A DNA stretch of 43,650 nucleotides from Nitrospira sp. (GTDB lineage: Bacteria > Nitrospirota > Nitrospiria > Nitrospirales > Nitrospiraceae), in assembly GCA_016873455.1 (NCBI GenBank), contig VGXE01000012.1:1-43650 (forward strand). The letters are read 5' to 3'. Shown one piece after another: positions 1 through 7,328 of the stretch. Positions within the stretch are counted from its first letter, which is position 1. The number at the start of each line of letters is the position of its first letter. The position numbers and the translations under genes are program-made. A model generated the notes under the pieces. That model made no database searches and was not told the origin of the DNA. It worked only from the letters and a program-made list of their open reading frames with translations.

Positions 1-978
1 CAGTTGGGCAAAGGCATGAGCGGGACTATGCCAGTTCAAAATCTTTCGGGGCCGATCGTTGAACATCGCCTGGATCCGTTTGATCTCGGCACGAGAGATC
101 TGCGCAAACCGTGTCCCTTTAGGAAAGAACTGGCGCAACAGCCCATTGGTGTTTTCGTTGGTCCCACGCTCCCACGGGCAATGAGGATGTGCAAAGTACA
201 CCTTCATCTTCGTCTGCTTCGTGAAGAGTCGGTGCTGACGCATTTCTGGGCCTTGGTCATAGGTCAGCGAGCGGCGGAGCTGCGAGGGTAACGTGCGCAC
301 TTCCCGCGCGAAGGCCCGCCGCACCGTCACCGCATCCTTCGCCTTCAGGGGCACGAGCAGGGTAAAGCGGGTGGTCCGTTCGACCAGGGTGCCCAGCGCC
401 GACGCGTTGGCATGGCCGACCAGCAGATCGCCCTCCCAATGGCCGGGCACCGTCCGATCCGCTACCTCCGCGGGCCGCTCCTCAAGGCTGACAAGATCCT
501 GCCCGATCGGTCGGGAGCGAAGCCGCACCTTGTGCGGCCGGCGAAACCGATGGCGCCGACGGAGATAACGGGCGAGTTCCCGCTTCAAGGCGCCGCTGGG
601 CAGCACATAGAGATAGGTATAGATGGCTTCATGGGAGATGCGCATGGTCGGGTCGTCAGGATACCGCTGCGGCAAGCCGTGCGCAATCTGTTCGGGCGAC
701 CAGCGCTGGGCCAGCAGGTGCAAGACGGTGGCGCGCAAGCGTGCATGGATGGCGAGGGTGCGCGGTTTGCGGGGCTGACGAGCCCACCGCTGCGCCCGTT
801 GATGGGCGGGCACCGCGCGATAGGTGACGGGCGACGCCCGATGGCGGGTGAGTTCCCGCGACAGCGTGCTTGGGGCTCGGTGCAGGGCCAGAGCCGTCGC
901 TCGCAGGCTATATCCGGCGGCCAGCATCCGACTCAGTTCTTCCCGTTCCATGAGCGTGAGGCGTCGATAGTGGGCCAT
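1..978 (-). CDS. IS30-family transposase (3' end cut by window edge)
   Basis: DDE transposase that would cut and join the ends of its own insertion sequence. The minus frame is open from an ATG at 978 to the window edge, 326 codons without a stop. An AAGGAG ribosome site lies just upstream of the ATG. The N-terminus (residues about 8-45) is the IS30 helix-turn-helix, starting RRLTLMEREELSRML. The catalytic core shows GHWEGDLLVG (first Asp), LTYDQGPEM (second Asp) and ERGTNENTNGLLRQFFPKG (Glu), in the usual IS30 order and spacing. The visible end, near NWHSPAHAFAQL, is where IS30 transposases normally finish, so only a few residues are probably missing. The insertion interrupts the gene that follows at 1036. 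Confidence 0.93.
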   Translation of the reverse strand, partial: MAHYRRLTLMEREELSRMLAAGYSLRATALALHRAPSTLSRELTRHRASPVTYRAVPAHQRAQRWARQPRKPRTLAIHARLRATVLHLLAQRWSPEQIAHGLPQRYPDDPTMRISHEAIYTYLYVLPSGALKRELARYLRRRHRFRRPHKVRLRSRPIGQDLVSLEERPAEVADRTVPGHWEGDLLVGHANASALGTLVERTTRFTLLVPLKAKDAVTVRRAFAREVRTLPSQLRRSLTYDQGPEMRQHRLFTKQTKMKVYFAHPHCPWERGTNENTNGLLRQFFPKGTRFAQISRAEIKRIQAMFNDRPRKILNWHSPAHAFAQL

Positions 979-1045
979 GTGCAACTCCTTCGTTCCTGGA
1001 TGCTCCAGGATACTGGTGTTGCACTAGAACCTTGAACCCGCAAAG
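979..1045. mobile_element. Probable IS30 terminal region and insertion junction
   Basis: This short stretch lies between the transposase start and the point where the zinc-ribbon reading frame opens (1036). It should hold one terminal inverted repeat of the element. The other end is outside the window, so the repeat cannot be paired and the exact junction (roughly 1020-1050) cannot be fixed. Confidence 0.5.
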
Positions 1046-1647
1046 CGACCTTTGGGCACGAACCAAGATTTGTGCTGTTGGAACAGCCATTTGGCAGAAG
1101 ACATTCGAATTGGAGGGCTGCCAAATCTCTCTTCTTGCACACAGATATGTTCAAGTCAGGATCTCCTGTCGGCTCTCCTGACCTCCGCAATGTCGTGCCG
1201 GTCTATCAGCTACCTCTTTCGCACCAAGATCGGGACTATTTGGTTCGATGGGCCAGGCAGTATCGCGATCATGACAGCATCTGGGTTGGGAGCGGGAAGC
1301 TTGAGGTTGCCGCCTATCGAGAGATGGCAGACCCGACGAGTCAATTATCTTGTCAAGGACGAGAGCACTGTCAGATCATAGAAAAAGCGACAGGAATCCC
1401 CACCTACTACTATCTCTTTCGCTATTATGGGCGGTTGAAGGAGAAATGGCGTCTCTGCCCCCTGTGCGGCGAGCGGTGGCGCGTAGCTTCTCCAAGGGGG
1501 ACAACCAAGTTTTCGCAGTTTGAGTTTCGATGTAAGCCTTGTCGCCTTGTTTCCAATGTGGCCTGCTCAATCGGAAATGACAAGGACGAGCGCCTTGCCA
1601 TTATAGGAGAACCTCGCCGAACAGTCAGACGGCAGAATAGCCGCTGA
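1036..1647 (+). pseudogene. 5'-truncated zinc-ribbon protein, DUF2310-like
   Basis: The frame is open from 1036, right after the IS30 end, to a stop at 1645-1647. Protein-like sequence (FGHEPRFVLLEQPFGRRH) starts before the first possible start codon, GTG at 1072, so the original N-terminus was removed by the IS30 insertion. The remaining part carries GIPTYYYLFRYYGR followed by a two-knuckle zinc ribbon, CPLCGERW and FRCKPCRLVSN. This is the signature I recall for the DUF2310 family (Zn-ribbon, possibly nucleic-acid-binding). Family members are longer at the N-terminus. A shortened protein from GTG 1072 (191 aa) could still be made, but there is no clear ribosome site. The family call rests on memory of the motif. 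Confidence 0.6.
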
Positions 1648-1692
1648 ATCTCCTCACGATGGACTGATTCAGGTTCTTCGCCTACGCGTCTG

Positions 1693-2415
1693 CTACAGAT
1701 GTTTCGGCCACAAGGAGCTCAGCTCCGGGTGCCGTTCACGATAGTCGGCGTGACTGGCACGGATGACGCTGAGGGCTTCCTCCCGTCCGTACACCCCGGT
1801 GATTTCCACTTTATGCTGCGTCGTTCCCGGTGCGCTTTTATAGGTGAGAAAATAATGCCGGAGCCGATCCATGAGCGCCTTCGGACATTGCGTAATGTCG
1901 GTACAATCCCCGTAGACGGCATCGTCCCGCATCACGGCGATGATCTTGTCGTCGGCCTCGCCACCGTCCGCCAGACTCAACCCGCCGATCGGCAGCGCGG
2001 TCAAGAGGATATCGCTGTGGGGAATGCTCTTCTCCGAAAGCACGCAGATGTCCAGCGGATCGCCGTCTCCCACCATGCCCTTGCGGCGGGCCCGCTTGGC
2101 AAACATACCGGCCACCCGCTCTCCGGAATAGGTCTGCGGGATGAGTCCGTAGTAGACCGGACAGAAATTTGAAAACCGCTGCGGCCGGTCCACCTTGAGA
2201 AACCCGCTGCTCTTGTCTACTTCGTATTTGACCGTGTCGGTGGGGACGATCTCGATGTAGGCCGTCACCACGTCGGGCGCTTCCTCTCCAATAGACACGC
2301 CGTGCCACGGATGCGCCTTGAACATCAGTCCGAGCAGCCGTTGAAAGGGATCGCCGCCCCCGCGTCTCTGGCGCGTCTGCTCTACATCCCCTCTCCGCTC
2401 TTGCTTGTCTTTCAT
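1693..2415 (-). CDS. ppa: Inorganic pyrophosphatase, family I
   Basis: Hydrolyses pyrophosphate to two phosphates in the cytoplasm, pulling biosynthetic reactions forward. The 240-aa product carries the family I signature DGDPLDICV, with metal-binding Asp117, Asp119 and Asp122. YYGLIPQTYSGE and KVEITGVYGREEA also match the fold. An N-terminal extension of about 40 residues, with the charged stretch QERRGDVEQTRQRRGG, precedes the catalytic domain and is longer than in typical bacterial enzymes. The gene lies 42 bp downstream of the methyltransferase gene on the same strand and is probably co-transcribed with it. Confidence 0.93.
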   Translation of the reverse strand: MKDKQERRGDVEQTRQRRGGGDPFQRLLGLMFKAHPWHGVSIGEEAPDVVTAYIEIVPTDTVKYEVDKSSGFLKVDRPQRFSNFCPVYYGLIPQTYSGERVAGMFAKRARRKGMVGDGDPLDICVLSEKSIPHSDILLTALPIGGLSLADGGEADDKIIAVMRDDAVYGDCTDITQCPKALMDRLRHYFLTYKSAPGTTQHKVEITGVYGREEALSVIRASHADYRERHPELSSLWPKHL

Positions 2416-2457
2416 GACTCCTCCGTCTATCGGCCGGGCAGCGCGCGTTGCCTCGTG

Positions 2458-3948
2458 TCACCGGCAGTTGAAGTGGCAATATTCGACGGGACTGGGAGGT
2501 GCGCCGAGCGCCATCTTGATGGTGTCGATGTCATACCCGATCGCTCCCAGATCTTTGTGCGCAGCCGTGATCTCTTCTTCGGTCAGATAGGCCACGGTGT
2601 CGGGGACACCGTTGTCTTTCAACGACCGCAGAATCGCGCCCAAGGTCTCCCGCTCGTCCGGCGGCATGTTTGTGGGCAATGGAAACTCGAACCGCCTGAG
2701 GTAGGGGCTCTCATACGTCTCATTCAGCGCCTTGATGGTCTTCAGTACAAGCCGGTCCTGCTCCCAGGGCTCCAGCGTCGGCCCGGCGGAAGGATGAGTC
2801 GCCAGCAGATCCATGAGCGTGAGCACGTTGGTGTTCAAGGACCGGCCGACGAATTCGCGCTGCGGTTCAATAGCCGTGCGCGCAATCCCAAGATGCTTGG
2901 CCACGGCTTCGACCAAAGCAAAGTTAATCATGAAATTGTATTGCCCGCCAAATTGGCCGTAGCAAGGCTTGTCCGGATCGTTCAAGACCTGCATCTCCGC
3001 CGTGCCGGCATCGAAGGCACTCAGCCCGACCGCATCGGGAGCCAACAGCCGCTGGGCCTCTTTCACAACCGCGAAGGCGCCCAGATTGACCGGCAGCAAC
3101 ACCTGCTCGTCGATCGTCTTGAGATGCTCCGTGATGGTCTTTCGGAAGGGCACGTCCTTCCATTCGACCTTGCGATATTCTTTTTCCCATACGAGATCAT
3201 CCAGAAACGGCGGAACCGTCTTCAGCACATCAACGTCCTTTGCCTCGAAGGCGCGTACGAAGGCCGACCAATCCCGTATTTTGGCGTGCAGAGACTCACT
3301 CACGTTGGGCCGGATATATTCTTCTTCGATGTCGCCGGCATTCTTGGCCATCAGCTTGGTCGGGAGATCGTTCCAGAGTTCATTGCAGATGATGCGATCG
3401 ACCGATCCATCGACCATCCCTGTGAGTTGTTCGATCGAACCGCATTGGATCTCCACATGATTCCGATGCGCCGCCAGGTCAGGATGGGCCAGCGCCCCAT
3501 CCAATATAGGCTGCTCCCAATCGACCATGACATAGTGCACCCTCGGATACACGGCGCCTTGCTTGTCGATAGTTTTGAGATGGCTGAGGAAGCAGGCAGC
3601 GAGATTGCCGTTGCCGGGGCCGAGTTCTAGAACCGTAAGGGGTGAGGGGCGATGAGACTCCTGGCGAGAGGCGAGCGGTCCGAGGCTAGGGGTGGATTCC
3701 TCTTCGGATGTTTTCCCCCTTGCCTCTTGCCCCTTGCCTCTTGCCTTACCACGAGCGATGACTCGCTCGTAATAATCCGCCGCGAGCGCATGGGCGAGCC
3801 GGTAATCGGCTGACGCGAATGTTTGATAGTACGACCGTAACTGGTTCCCGCGCAGCCCATAGAAGAGCCGGTTGAGATGGGTCTGCCATTGATCAATCGG
3901 TTTGAAGTCCCCGATCAGTTGGGGAAGCGCATCAGCATCTTGCAGCAT
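2458..3948 (-). CDS. Class I SAM-dependent methyltransferase, MidA/NDUFAF7-like
   Basis: Predicted S-adenosylmethionine-dependent methyltransferase. The SAM-binding motif I is LTVLELGPGNGNLAACF, followed by VHYVMVDWEQPIL (motif II region) and the NELWNDLPTKL motif typical of the MidA/NDUFAF7 group. Human NDUFAF7 methylates a complex I subunit; the bacterial target is unknown, so the function here is inference. ATG 3948 is preferred over GTG 3957 by codon type only. About 38 residues just before motif I are encoded by an inverted heptamer repeat (3636-3749) and read as low-complexity Arg/Gly/Lys-rich sequence (ARGKARGKGQEARGK). This looks like an in-frame insertion into a surface loop. The last residues, EYCHFNCR, are Cys/His-containing. 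Confidence 0.75.
   Translation of the reverse strand: MLQDADALPQLIGDFKPIDQWQTHLNRLFYGLRGNQLRSYYQTFASADYRLAHALAADYYERVIARGKARGKGQEARGKTSEEESTPSLGPLASRQESHRPSPLTVLELGPGNGNLAACFLSHLKTIDKQGAVYPRVHYVMVDWEQPILDGALAHPDLAAHRNHVEIQCGSIEQLTGMVDGSVDRIICNELWNDLPTKLMAKNAGDIEEEYIRPNVSESLHAKIRDWSAFVRAFEAKDVDVLKTVPPFLDDLVWEKEYRKVEWKDVPFRKTITEHLKTIDEQVLLPVNLGAFAVVKEAQRLLAPDAVGLSAFDAGTAEMQVLNDPDKPCYGQFGGQYNFMINFALVEAVAKHLGIARTAIEPQREFVGRSLNTNVLTLMDLLATHPSAGPTLEPWEQDRLVLKTIKALNETYESPYLRRFEFPLPTNMPPDERETLGAILRSLKDNGVPDTVAYLTEEEITAAHKDLGAIGYDIDTIKMALGAPPSPVEYCHFNCR
3636..3749. repeat. Inverted heptamer array inside the methyltransferase gene
   Basis: Left arm on the plus strand: TAAGGGG, TGAGGGG and CGATGAG, then decayed units GCGAGAG and GCGAGCG (3636-3677). 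Right arm: CCCCCTT, GCCTCTT, GCCCCTT, GCCTCTT, GCCTTAC (3715-3749), which on the minus strand reads AAGAGGC/AAGGGGC. The arms are therefore inverted copies of one 7-bp unit. The total length is 114 bp, exactly 38 codons, so the gene stays in frame. Confidence 0.8.
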
Positions 3949-4121
3949 CGGACACACTCACTTGTGATGAAGGTTCGCGGCGCGAAATCCTAGCAAATGG
4001 TGGAAAGAAGCCGCAATGAAATAGATAGAGGAGCGTTCAGCTATCAGCGGTCAACTCTGGATGGTTGAGAACGGCCTGCCAATTCTTGACAGTGTCCAGC
4101 GACACGTTGTACCACACGCAC

Positions 4122-4697
4122 ATGGAACAAGAAACGAGACGACGCGCGGTTGTGGCCGCCTTCGCAGCATGGGCCGCGATGCTCTTTATGCATCCGACAG
4201 GCTGGACCGAGGATCTGCCGCTAACCAAGAACCAGCCGATCACGGAATTTCAAAACCGCGCCCAAGACGCCAAACCTTACGATTTCGATGCGCCGCCGGA
4301 AGGGTTTTTCCGTTCCATTGTGACGGCGGAAGACTTTGAAGAAGAGATCGGGCCCCTTCGCTCTCATGTGATTGTCCCGGTCAAACCGACCGACCGGTTC
4401 ACCATCAATACCCCGGCGGTGTTCATCGTGTTTGCCCTCCATCAGCACTACCAGGGGTTCAAGATCTTTGGCCGTGGCTTTCCTGAATCCGTGCCGGGCC
4501 TGGCGCCGGACCGGATGGTGACCGAGGACGTGATGCAGGTGGCCCTGGAGGACGAAAGCGGCTATCTCAAATTGTCGCCGCCTTCCGGAGGCTGGCGCCC
4601 CGGCCGTTACAAGGTGGAAATCCACGCCGGCGAACAAGTCAACGAGATGAGCCTGATGGGCGCGATGCGGTTCACGATCACGGCGGAAAAGAAATAG
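4122..4697 (+). CDS. Secreted protein of unknown function
   Basis: I do not recognise a family. The 191-residue product from ATG 4122 begins MEQETRRRAVVAAFAAWAAM, a basic start plus hydrophobic stretch that looks like a signal peptide, with possible cleavage near HPTGWTED. The mature part is rich in Pro, Asp and Glu and ends with a beta-rich stretch (GGWRPGRYKVEIHAGEQ) reminiscent of an immunoglobulin-like or cupredoxin-like sandwich, but this is only an impression. A longer frame from TTG 4065 exists; ATG 4122 was chosen because the signal peptide begins there. No good ribosome site is visible for either start. The gene stands alone between the divergent methyltransferase and the convergent RlpA gene. 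Confidence 0.7.
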   Translation: MEQETRRRAVVAAFAAWAAMLFMHPTGWTEDLPLTKNQPITEFQNRAQDAKPYDFDAPPEGFFRSIVTAEDFEEEIGPLRSHVIVPVKPTDRFTINTPAVFIVFALHQHYQGFKIFGRGFPESVPGLAPDRMVTEDVMQVALEDESGYLKLSPPSGGWRPGRYKVEIHAGEQVNEMSLMGAMRFTITAEKK

Positions 4698-4752
4698 TCT
4701 ATCGGCATCTGAGTGGGCTGTCCTCTGTTGGTATTGTCTTTCACACCTCTCC

Positions 4753-5532
4753 TCAGGCCTCGGCCAGCCGGATCACTTCCACATGTACCCTGGCGGTCCC
4801 CTGCTCGACAAATCCTAGTTGTTCGGCAGCGCCCCGGCTGAGGTCGATGATTCGTTTGCCAGAATCAGGGTTATGATCACTGGGAAAGGGGCCTCGGTCG
4901 TTCACGCGGACAATGATCGATTTGCCGTTTTCGAGATTCGTCACCTGCACATGGATCGGCAGCGGCAAATATTTATGCGCTGCGGTCAGCCCACTGGGAT
5001 TGAACAGCTCGCCGTTGGCCGTCATGTGCCCACCCGGCAGATGCCTGGTTTCCTCCCCATACCACGAGGCCAAGCCCGTCTCGTCGTAGGTCTGTGCGCT
5101 GTCCATGTTCATCGGCACGTACCGCTGGCCCTTCACGGTATAGGGCGCAGCCTTAACCCGTCCAAGCCGGATGGCCTCCTTGACGGGAAGCCCATCGATG
5201 GTCTGAATGTCGTCCCGGATCAACGGATACTCCAGTGGAGCCCGAACCACCTCAAAGGTAAACTTCCCGATGCGATAGACCAGCTTGGTGGCCCCCTTCG
5301 TCAATTCATAGGTCCCGCTCACAGCCCAGATCGTGCCTTTGACCGTTGTTTTGACGACACGATAGCTGGTCTTCGCTGCCCAGAAGGTGGTCTTGATCGC
5401 GGTGAAGGCCCCCTCAACGACGGAGCAGGAGGTAGTGGTCAGGAGGAGAGCAAGCAGCAGCAGTGGCAGGACACGTTTCGTTGTTCGCAGAGATTCCTCC
5501 GCACGTCCAACAGATGAGGGTCGAGCCGTCAT
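4753..5532 (-). CDS. RlpA-like septal ring lipoprotein, no SPOR domain
   Basis: Members of the RlpA family have a double-psi beta-barrel that cleaves peptide-free glycan strands at the septum. The 259-aa product has a hydrophobic signal (VLPLLLLALLL) followed by a lipobox ending at Cys36 (LTTTSC), so it should be an outer-membrane lipoprotein. The barrel lies in the last 100 residues, with GLASWYGEE, TANGE, VRVNDRGPF (conserved Asp) and IIDLSRGAAEQLG. An unusual region of about 100 residues, rich in Thr and Val (KTTFWAAKTSYRVVKTTVKG), separates lipid anchor and barrel. The C-terminal SPOR domain that targets E. coli RlpA to denuded glycans is absent. The gene is divergent from the GT2 gene. 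Confidence 0.88.
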   Translation of the reverse strand: MTARPSSVGRAEESLRTTKRVLPLLLLALLLTTTSCSVVEGAFTAIKTTFWAAKTSYRVVKTTVKGTIWAVSGTYELTKGATKLVYRIGKFTFEVVRAPLEYPLIRDDIQTIDGLPVKEAIRLGRVKAAPYTVKGQRYVPMNMDSAQTYDETGLASWYGEETRHLPGGHMTANGELFNPSGLTAAHKYLPLPIHVQVTNLENGKSIIVRVNDRGPFPSDHNPDSGKRIIDLSRGAAEQLGFVEQGTARVHVEVIRLAEA

Positions 5533-5743
5533 GCACCTGCTCCTCTGTTCCAGCCAGACTTCTTCATCTCACTCATGTCCCTCCCCGCTCCTGGGCATAC
5601 TATGTATCACATCCTCTCCAGAGTCGGATGGCGGGACTGTGTTTCTGAGGAGGGATCTTTCCGCATCGCGACTGGTGGTCAGATGTCTGAGAACTAGTGG
5701 TCGTGACAGAGAAAAAGGATCGTCCCCGTTCCCCCAGCGTTGT

Positions 5744-5772
5744 TTGACGCTCCTTCGACCATCCGTTAGAAT
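5744..5772 (+). promoter_or_regulatory. Sigma70-type promoter for the GT2 gene
   Basis: TTGACG (5744-5749), 17-bp spacer, TAGAAT (5767-5772). It lies about 50 bp upstream of the ATG at 5823. The rest of the 290-bp interval back to the RlpA gene holds nothing else I can identify. Confidence 0.65.
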
Positions 5773-5822
5773 GCGCGCGTGGTTACGCCTGGCACAGACT
5801 GCTTCCGGAGTATTCGTCCGTC

Positions 5823-6554
5823 ATGACACCGTCCAGCCCCTGGGCTTCCGTCCTCGTCCCCATCAAGGATGAGCGAGACAACTTGTCGCCCCTGCTCGAA
5901 AGCCTACTGAAAGTGCTGGATTCGCACGAGCACTCCCGGTCGAGGCCGTTCGAAATTATTTTGGTGGACGACGGCAGCAGCGACGGCAGCAGCGAGGAGC
6001 TCGACCGGTTGGCACTGCTCCACCCGCAAGTGAAGGTTTTTCACTTCGATCGGAATTACGGCAAGACCTGCGCGTTGGACGCGGGATTCCGCCATTCGGC
6101 CGGCGAGATCATTATTCAGATCGACGGCGATCTCCAGCAGGACAGTGAAGACATCCTGAAACTCCTTCCCCTCCTCTCTACCCACGACCTTGTATGTGGC
6201 TGGAGGCAGCAGCGGCAGGACGGCCTGGTCAAGATGATCTCCTCCCGGATTGCGAATCGCGTACGCAACGTTTTCACGCATGACGGTGTCCACGATACGG
6301 GTTGCCCCCTGAAAGTATTCCGGCGGGCCGTGCTGGAACGGGTCCGTCTCTACGAAGGCATGCACCGGTTTTTCCCCGCGCTCGCCGCGATGCATGGGTT
6401 CACCGTCACCGAAGTGCCGGTCCGGCACTATCCGCGCATTCACGGCTTGTCGAAGTACGGCATGGGAAACCGGCTCTTCAAATCACTCTACGATCTGATC
6501 GCCGTGCGCTGGATGATGGATCGGGTGTTGCGTTATAAATTCCGTGATAAGTGA
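5823..6554 (+). CDS. Family 2 glycosyltransferase (dolichyl-phosphate mannose synthase-like)
   Basis: Cytoplasmic-side transferase that probably charges a polyprenyl phosphate with a sugar. The 243-aa protein is a GT-A fold: VLVPIKDERDN, ILVDDGSSDGSS (Asp49, Asp50) for nucleotide binding and QIDGDLQQD (Asp101, Asp103) for the metal. The acceptor-side motif is HRFFPALAAMHGF, followed by RIHGLSKYG. It lacks C-terminal membrane helices, unlike ArnC. A GGAG at 5807-5810 may act as ribosome site. The final residues and the stop codon (6552-6554) lie inside the first heptamers of the repeat array that begins at 6544. With the LAB_N and GT39 genes it forms a probable lipid/LPS sugar-modification operon. 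Confidence 0.88.
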   Translation: MTPSSPWASVLVPIKDERDNLSPLLESLLKVLDSHEHSRSRPFEIILVDDGSSDGSSEELDRLALLHPQVKVFHFDRNYGKTCALDAGFRHSAGEIIIQIDGDLQQDSEDILKLLPLLSTHDLVCGWRQQRQDGLVKMISSRIANRVRNVFTHDGVHDTGCPLKVFRRAVLERVRLYEGMHRFFPALAAMHGFTVTEVPVRHYPRIHGLSKYGMGNRLFKSLYDLIAVRWMMDRVLRYKFRDK

Positions 6555-6578
6555 TCTGTGATGGGTGATCAGTGAGCG
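6544..6578 (+). repeat. Heptamer array GTGATNN, left arm of the S23 cassette
   Basis: Five units in strict 7-bp phase: GTGATAA, GTGATCT, GTGATGG, GTGATCA, GTGAGCG. The second unit contains the GT2 stop codon and the fifth supplies the GTG start of the S23 gene. Confidence 0.9.
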
Positions 6579-6973
6579 GAAACACCGTGGTCACGCATAA
6601 AGATCTCGACGTGTGGAAGAAATCCTTGGATCTCGCAGCGCACATTTACTCATTGACCTCGCGCTTTCCCAAAGAAGAACTCTACGGCCTCACGTCGCAG
6701 ATGCGACGCGCTGCGGTCTCTATCCCAAGCAATATCTCGGAAGGAGCCGCGAGACATTCGAGAAAGGAATTTGTTCAATTCCTTCATGTGGCCTCGGGTT
6801 CAGTCGCCGAATTGGAGACCCAACTGGTTCTTGCGTCTCGGATGGGGCTTCTCCCTCCGAACACCTCTATGGCTCAAGTTGAAGAGATCAGAAAAATGCT
6901 CCTCGGGTTACTCCGCTCTCTGAAAAAGAAATCCATCACCCATCACTCATCACCCATCACGCCGCTTCTATGA
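6572..6973 (+). CDS. Four-helix-bundle protein, 23S rRNA intervening-sequence (S23) family
   Basis: Small all-helical protein of the S23/IVS family, first seen encoded in intervening sequences of 23S rRNA genes and related in fold to Avd of diversity-generating retroelements. Its biochemical role is not known. Family hallmarks are KDLDVWKKSLDLA (residues 10-22), FPKEELYGLTSQMRRAAVSI and IPSNISEGAAR (51-61). The length of 133 aa is normal. There is no rRNA gene nearby. GTG 6572 was taken as start, but GTG 6587 is equally possible. The tail SITHHSSPITPLL is read from the right heptamer array, and the stop overlaps the next ATG (ATGA). The gene lies between inverted heptamer arrays and splits an otherwise glycosyltransferase-related operon. 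Confidence 0.9.
   Translation: MSGNTVVTHKDLDVWKKSLDLAAHIYSLTSRFPKEELYGLTSQMRRAAVSIPSNISEGAARHSRKEFVQFLHVASGSVAELETQLVLASRMGLLPPNTSMAQVEEIRKMLLGLLRSLKKKSITHHSSPITPLL
6933..6960 (-). repeat. Heptamer array, right (inverted) arm of the S23 cassette
   Basis: Four units, CCATCAC, CCATCAC, TCATCAC, CCATCAC, in 7-bp phase. On the minus strand they read GTGATGG/GTGATGA, the same unit as the left arm at 6544-6578 in opposite orientation. The array is translated as the C-terminal tail of the S23 protein. Confidence 0.9.
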
Positions 6974-7269
6974 GTCTTGAAACCATCTGGCTCGGCATCG
7001 GCTTCTTCGGCCAGGCCCTCTTTTTCGGCCGCTGGCTGGTCCAATGGATCGCGTCCGAGAAAAAGTCTGAGAGCCAGGTTCCTGTGTCGTTTTGGTATAT
7101 GAGCCTGATCGGCGGGCTCATCACCTTGGCCTACGCGATCTATCGCCGAGACCCGGTCTTCATTGCCGGGCAAGGCGTGGGGTCTGTTGTGTACATTCGC
7201 AATCTGATGCTGATCCATCGTGCAAACCAAGCCAAGAATCAGAGCGGTCCGCCGACTCAACAATCATGA
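6970..7269 (+). CDS. LAB_N-domain membrane protein (lipid-A-disaccharide synthase N-terminal domain)
   Basis: Short inner-membrane protein of 99 aa with three hydrophobic segments, matching the stand-alone LAB_N domain found at the N-terminus of some LpxB proteins. The pattern FGQALFFGRWLVQWIASEKK, then SFWYMSLIGG, then YAIYRRDPVFIAGQG is characteristic. Its molecular job is uncertain; it commonly sits next to GT2 and GT39 genes for lipid-linked sugar transfer, as here. ATG 6970 overlaps the S23 stop codon by four bases. Confidence 0.85.
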   Translation: MSLETIWLGIGFFGQALFFGRWLVQWIASEKKSESQVPVSFWYMSLIGGLITLAYAIYRRDPVFIAGQGVGSVVYIRNLMLIHRANQAKNQSGPPTQQS

Positions 7270-7328
7270 TCGCTCGACCATCCACCTATCTACTCATGCG
7301 CACATCGCGCACGCCGTAGGATCACCCC

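Noticed and set aside
2302-3630. Plus-strand open frame of 442 codons
   Set aside because: It lies opposite the methyltransferase and pyrophosphatase genes, which have clear motifs; the plus product has no recognisable motif and reflects GC-rich antisense codon bias.
6572-6973. S23 gene as a sign of a nearby 23S rRNA intervening sequence
   Set aside because: No rRNA sequence is visible on either side; the neighbours are protein-coding genes.
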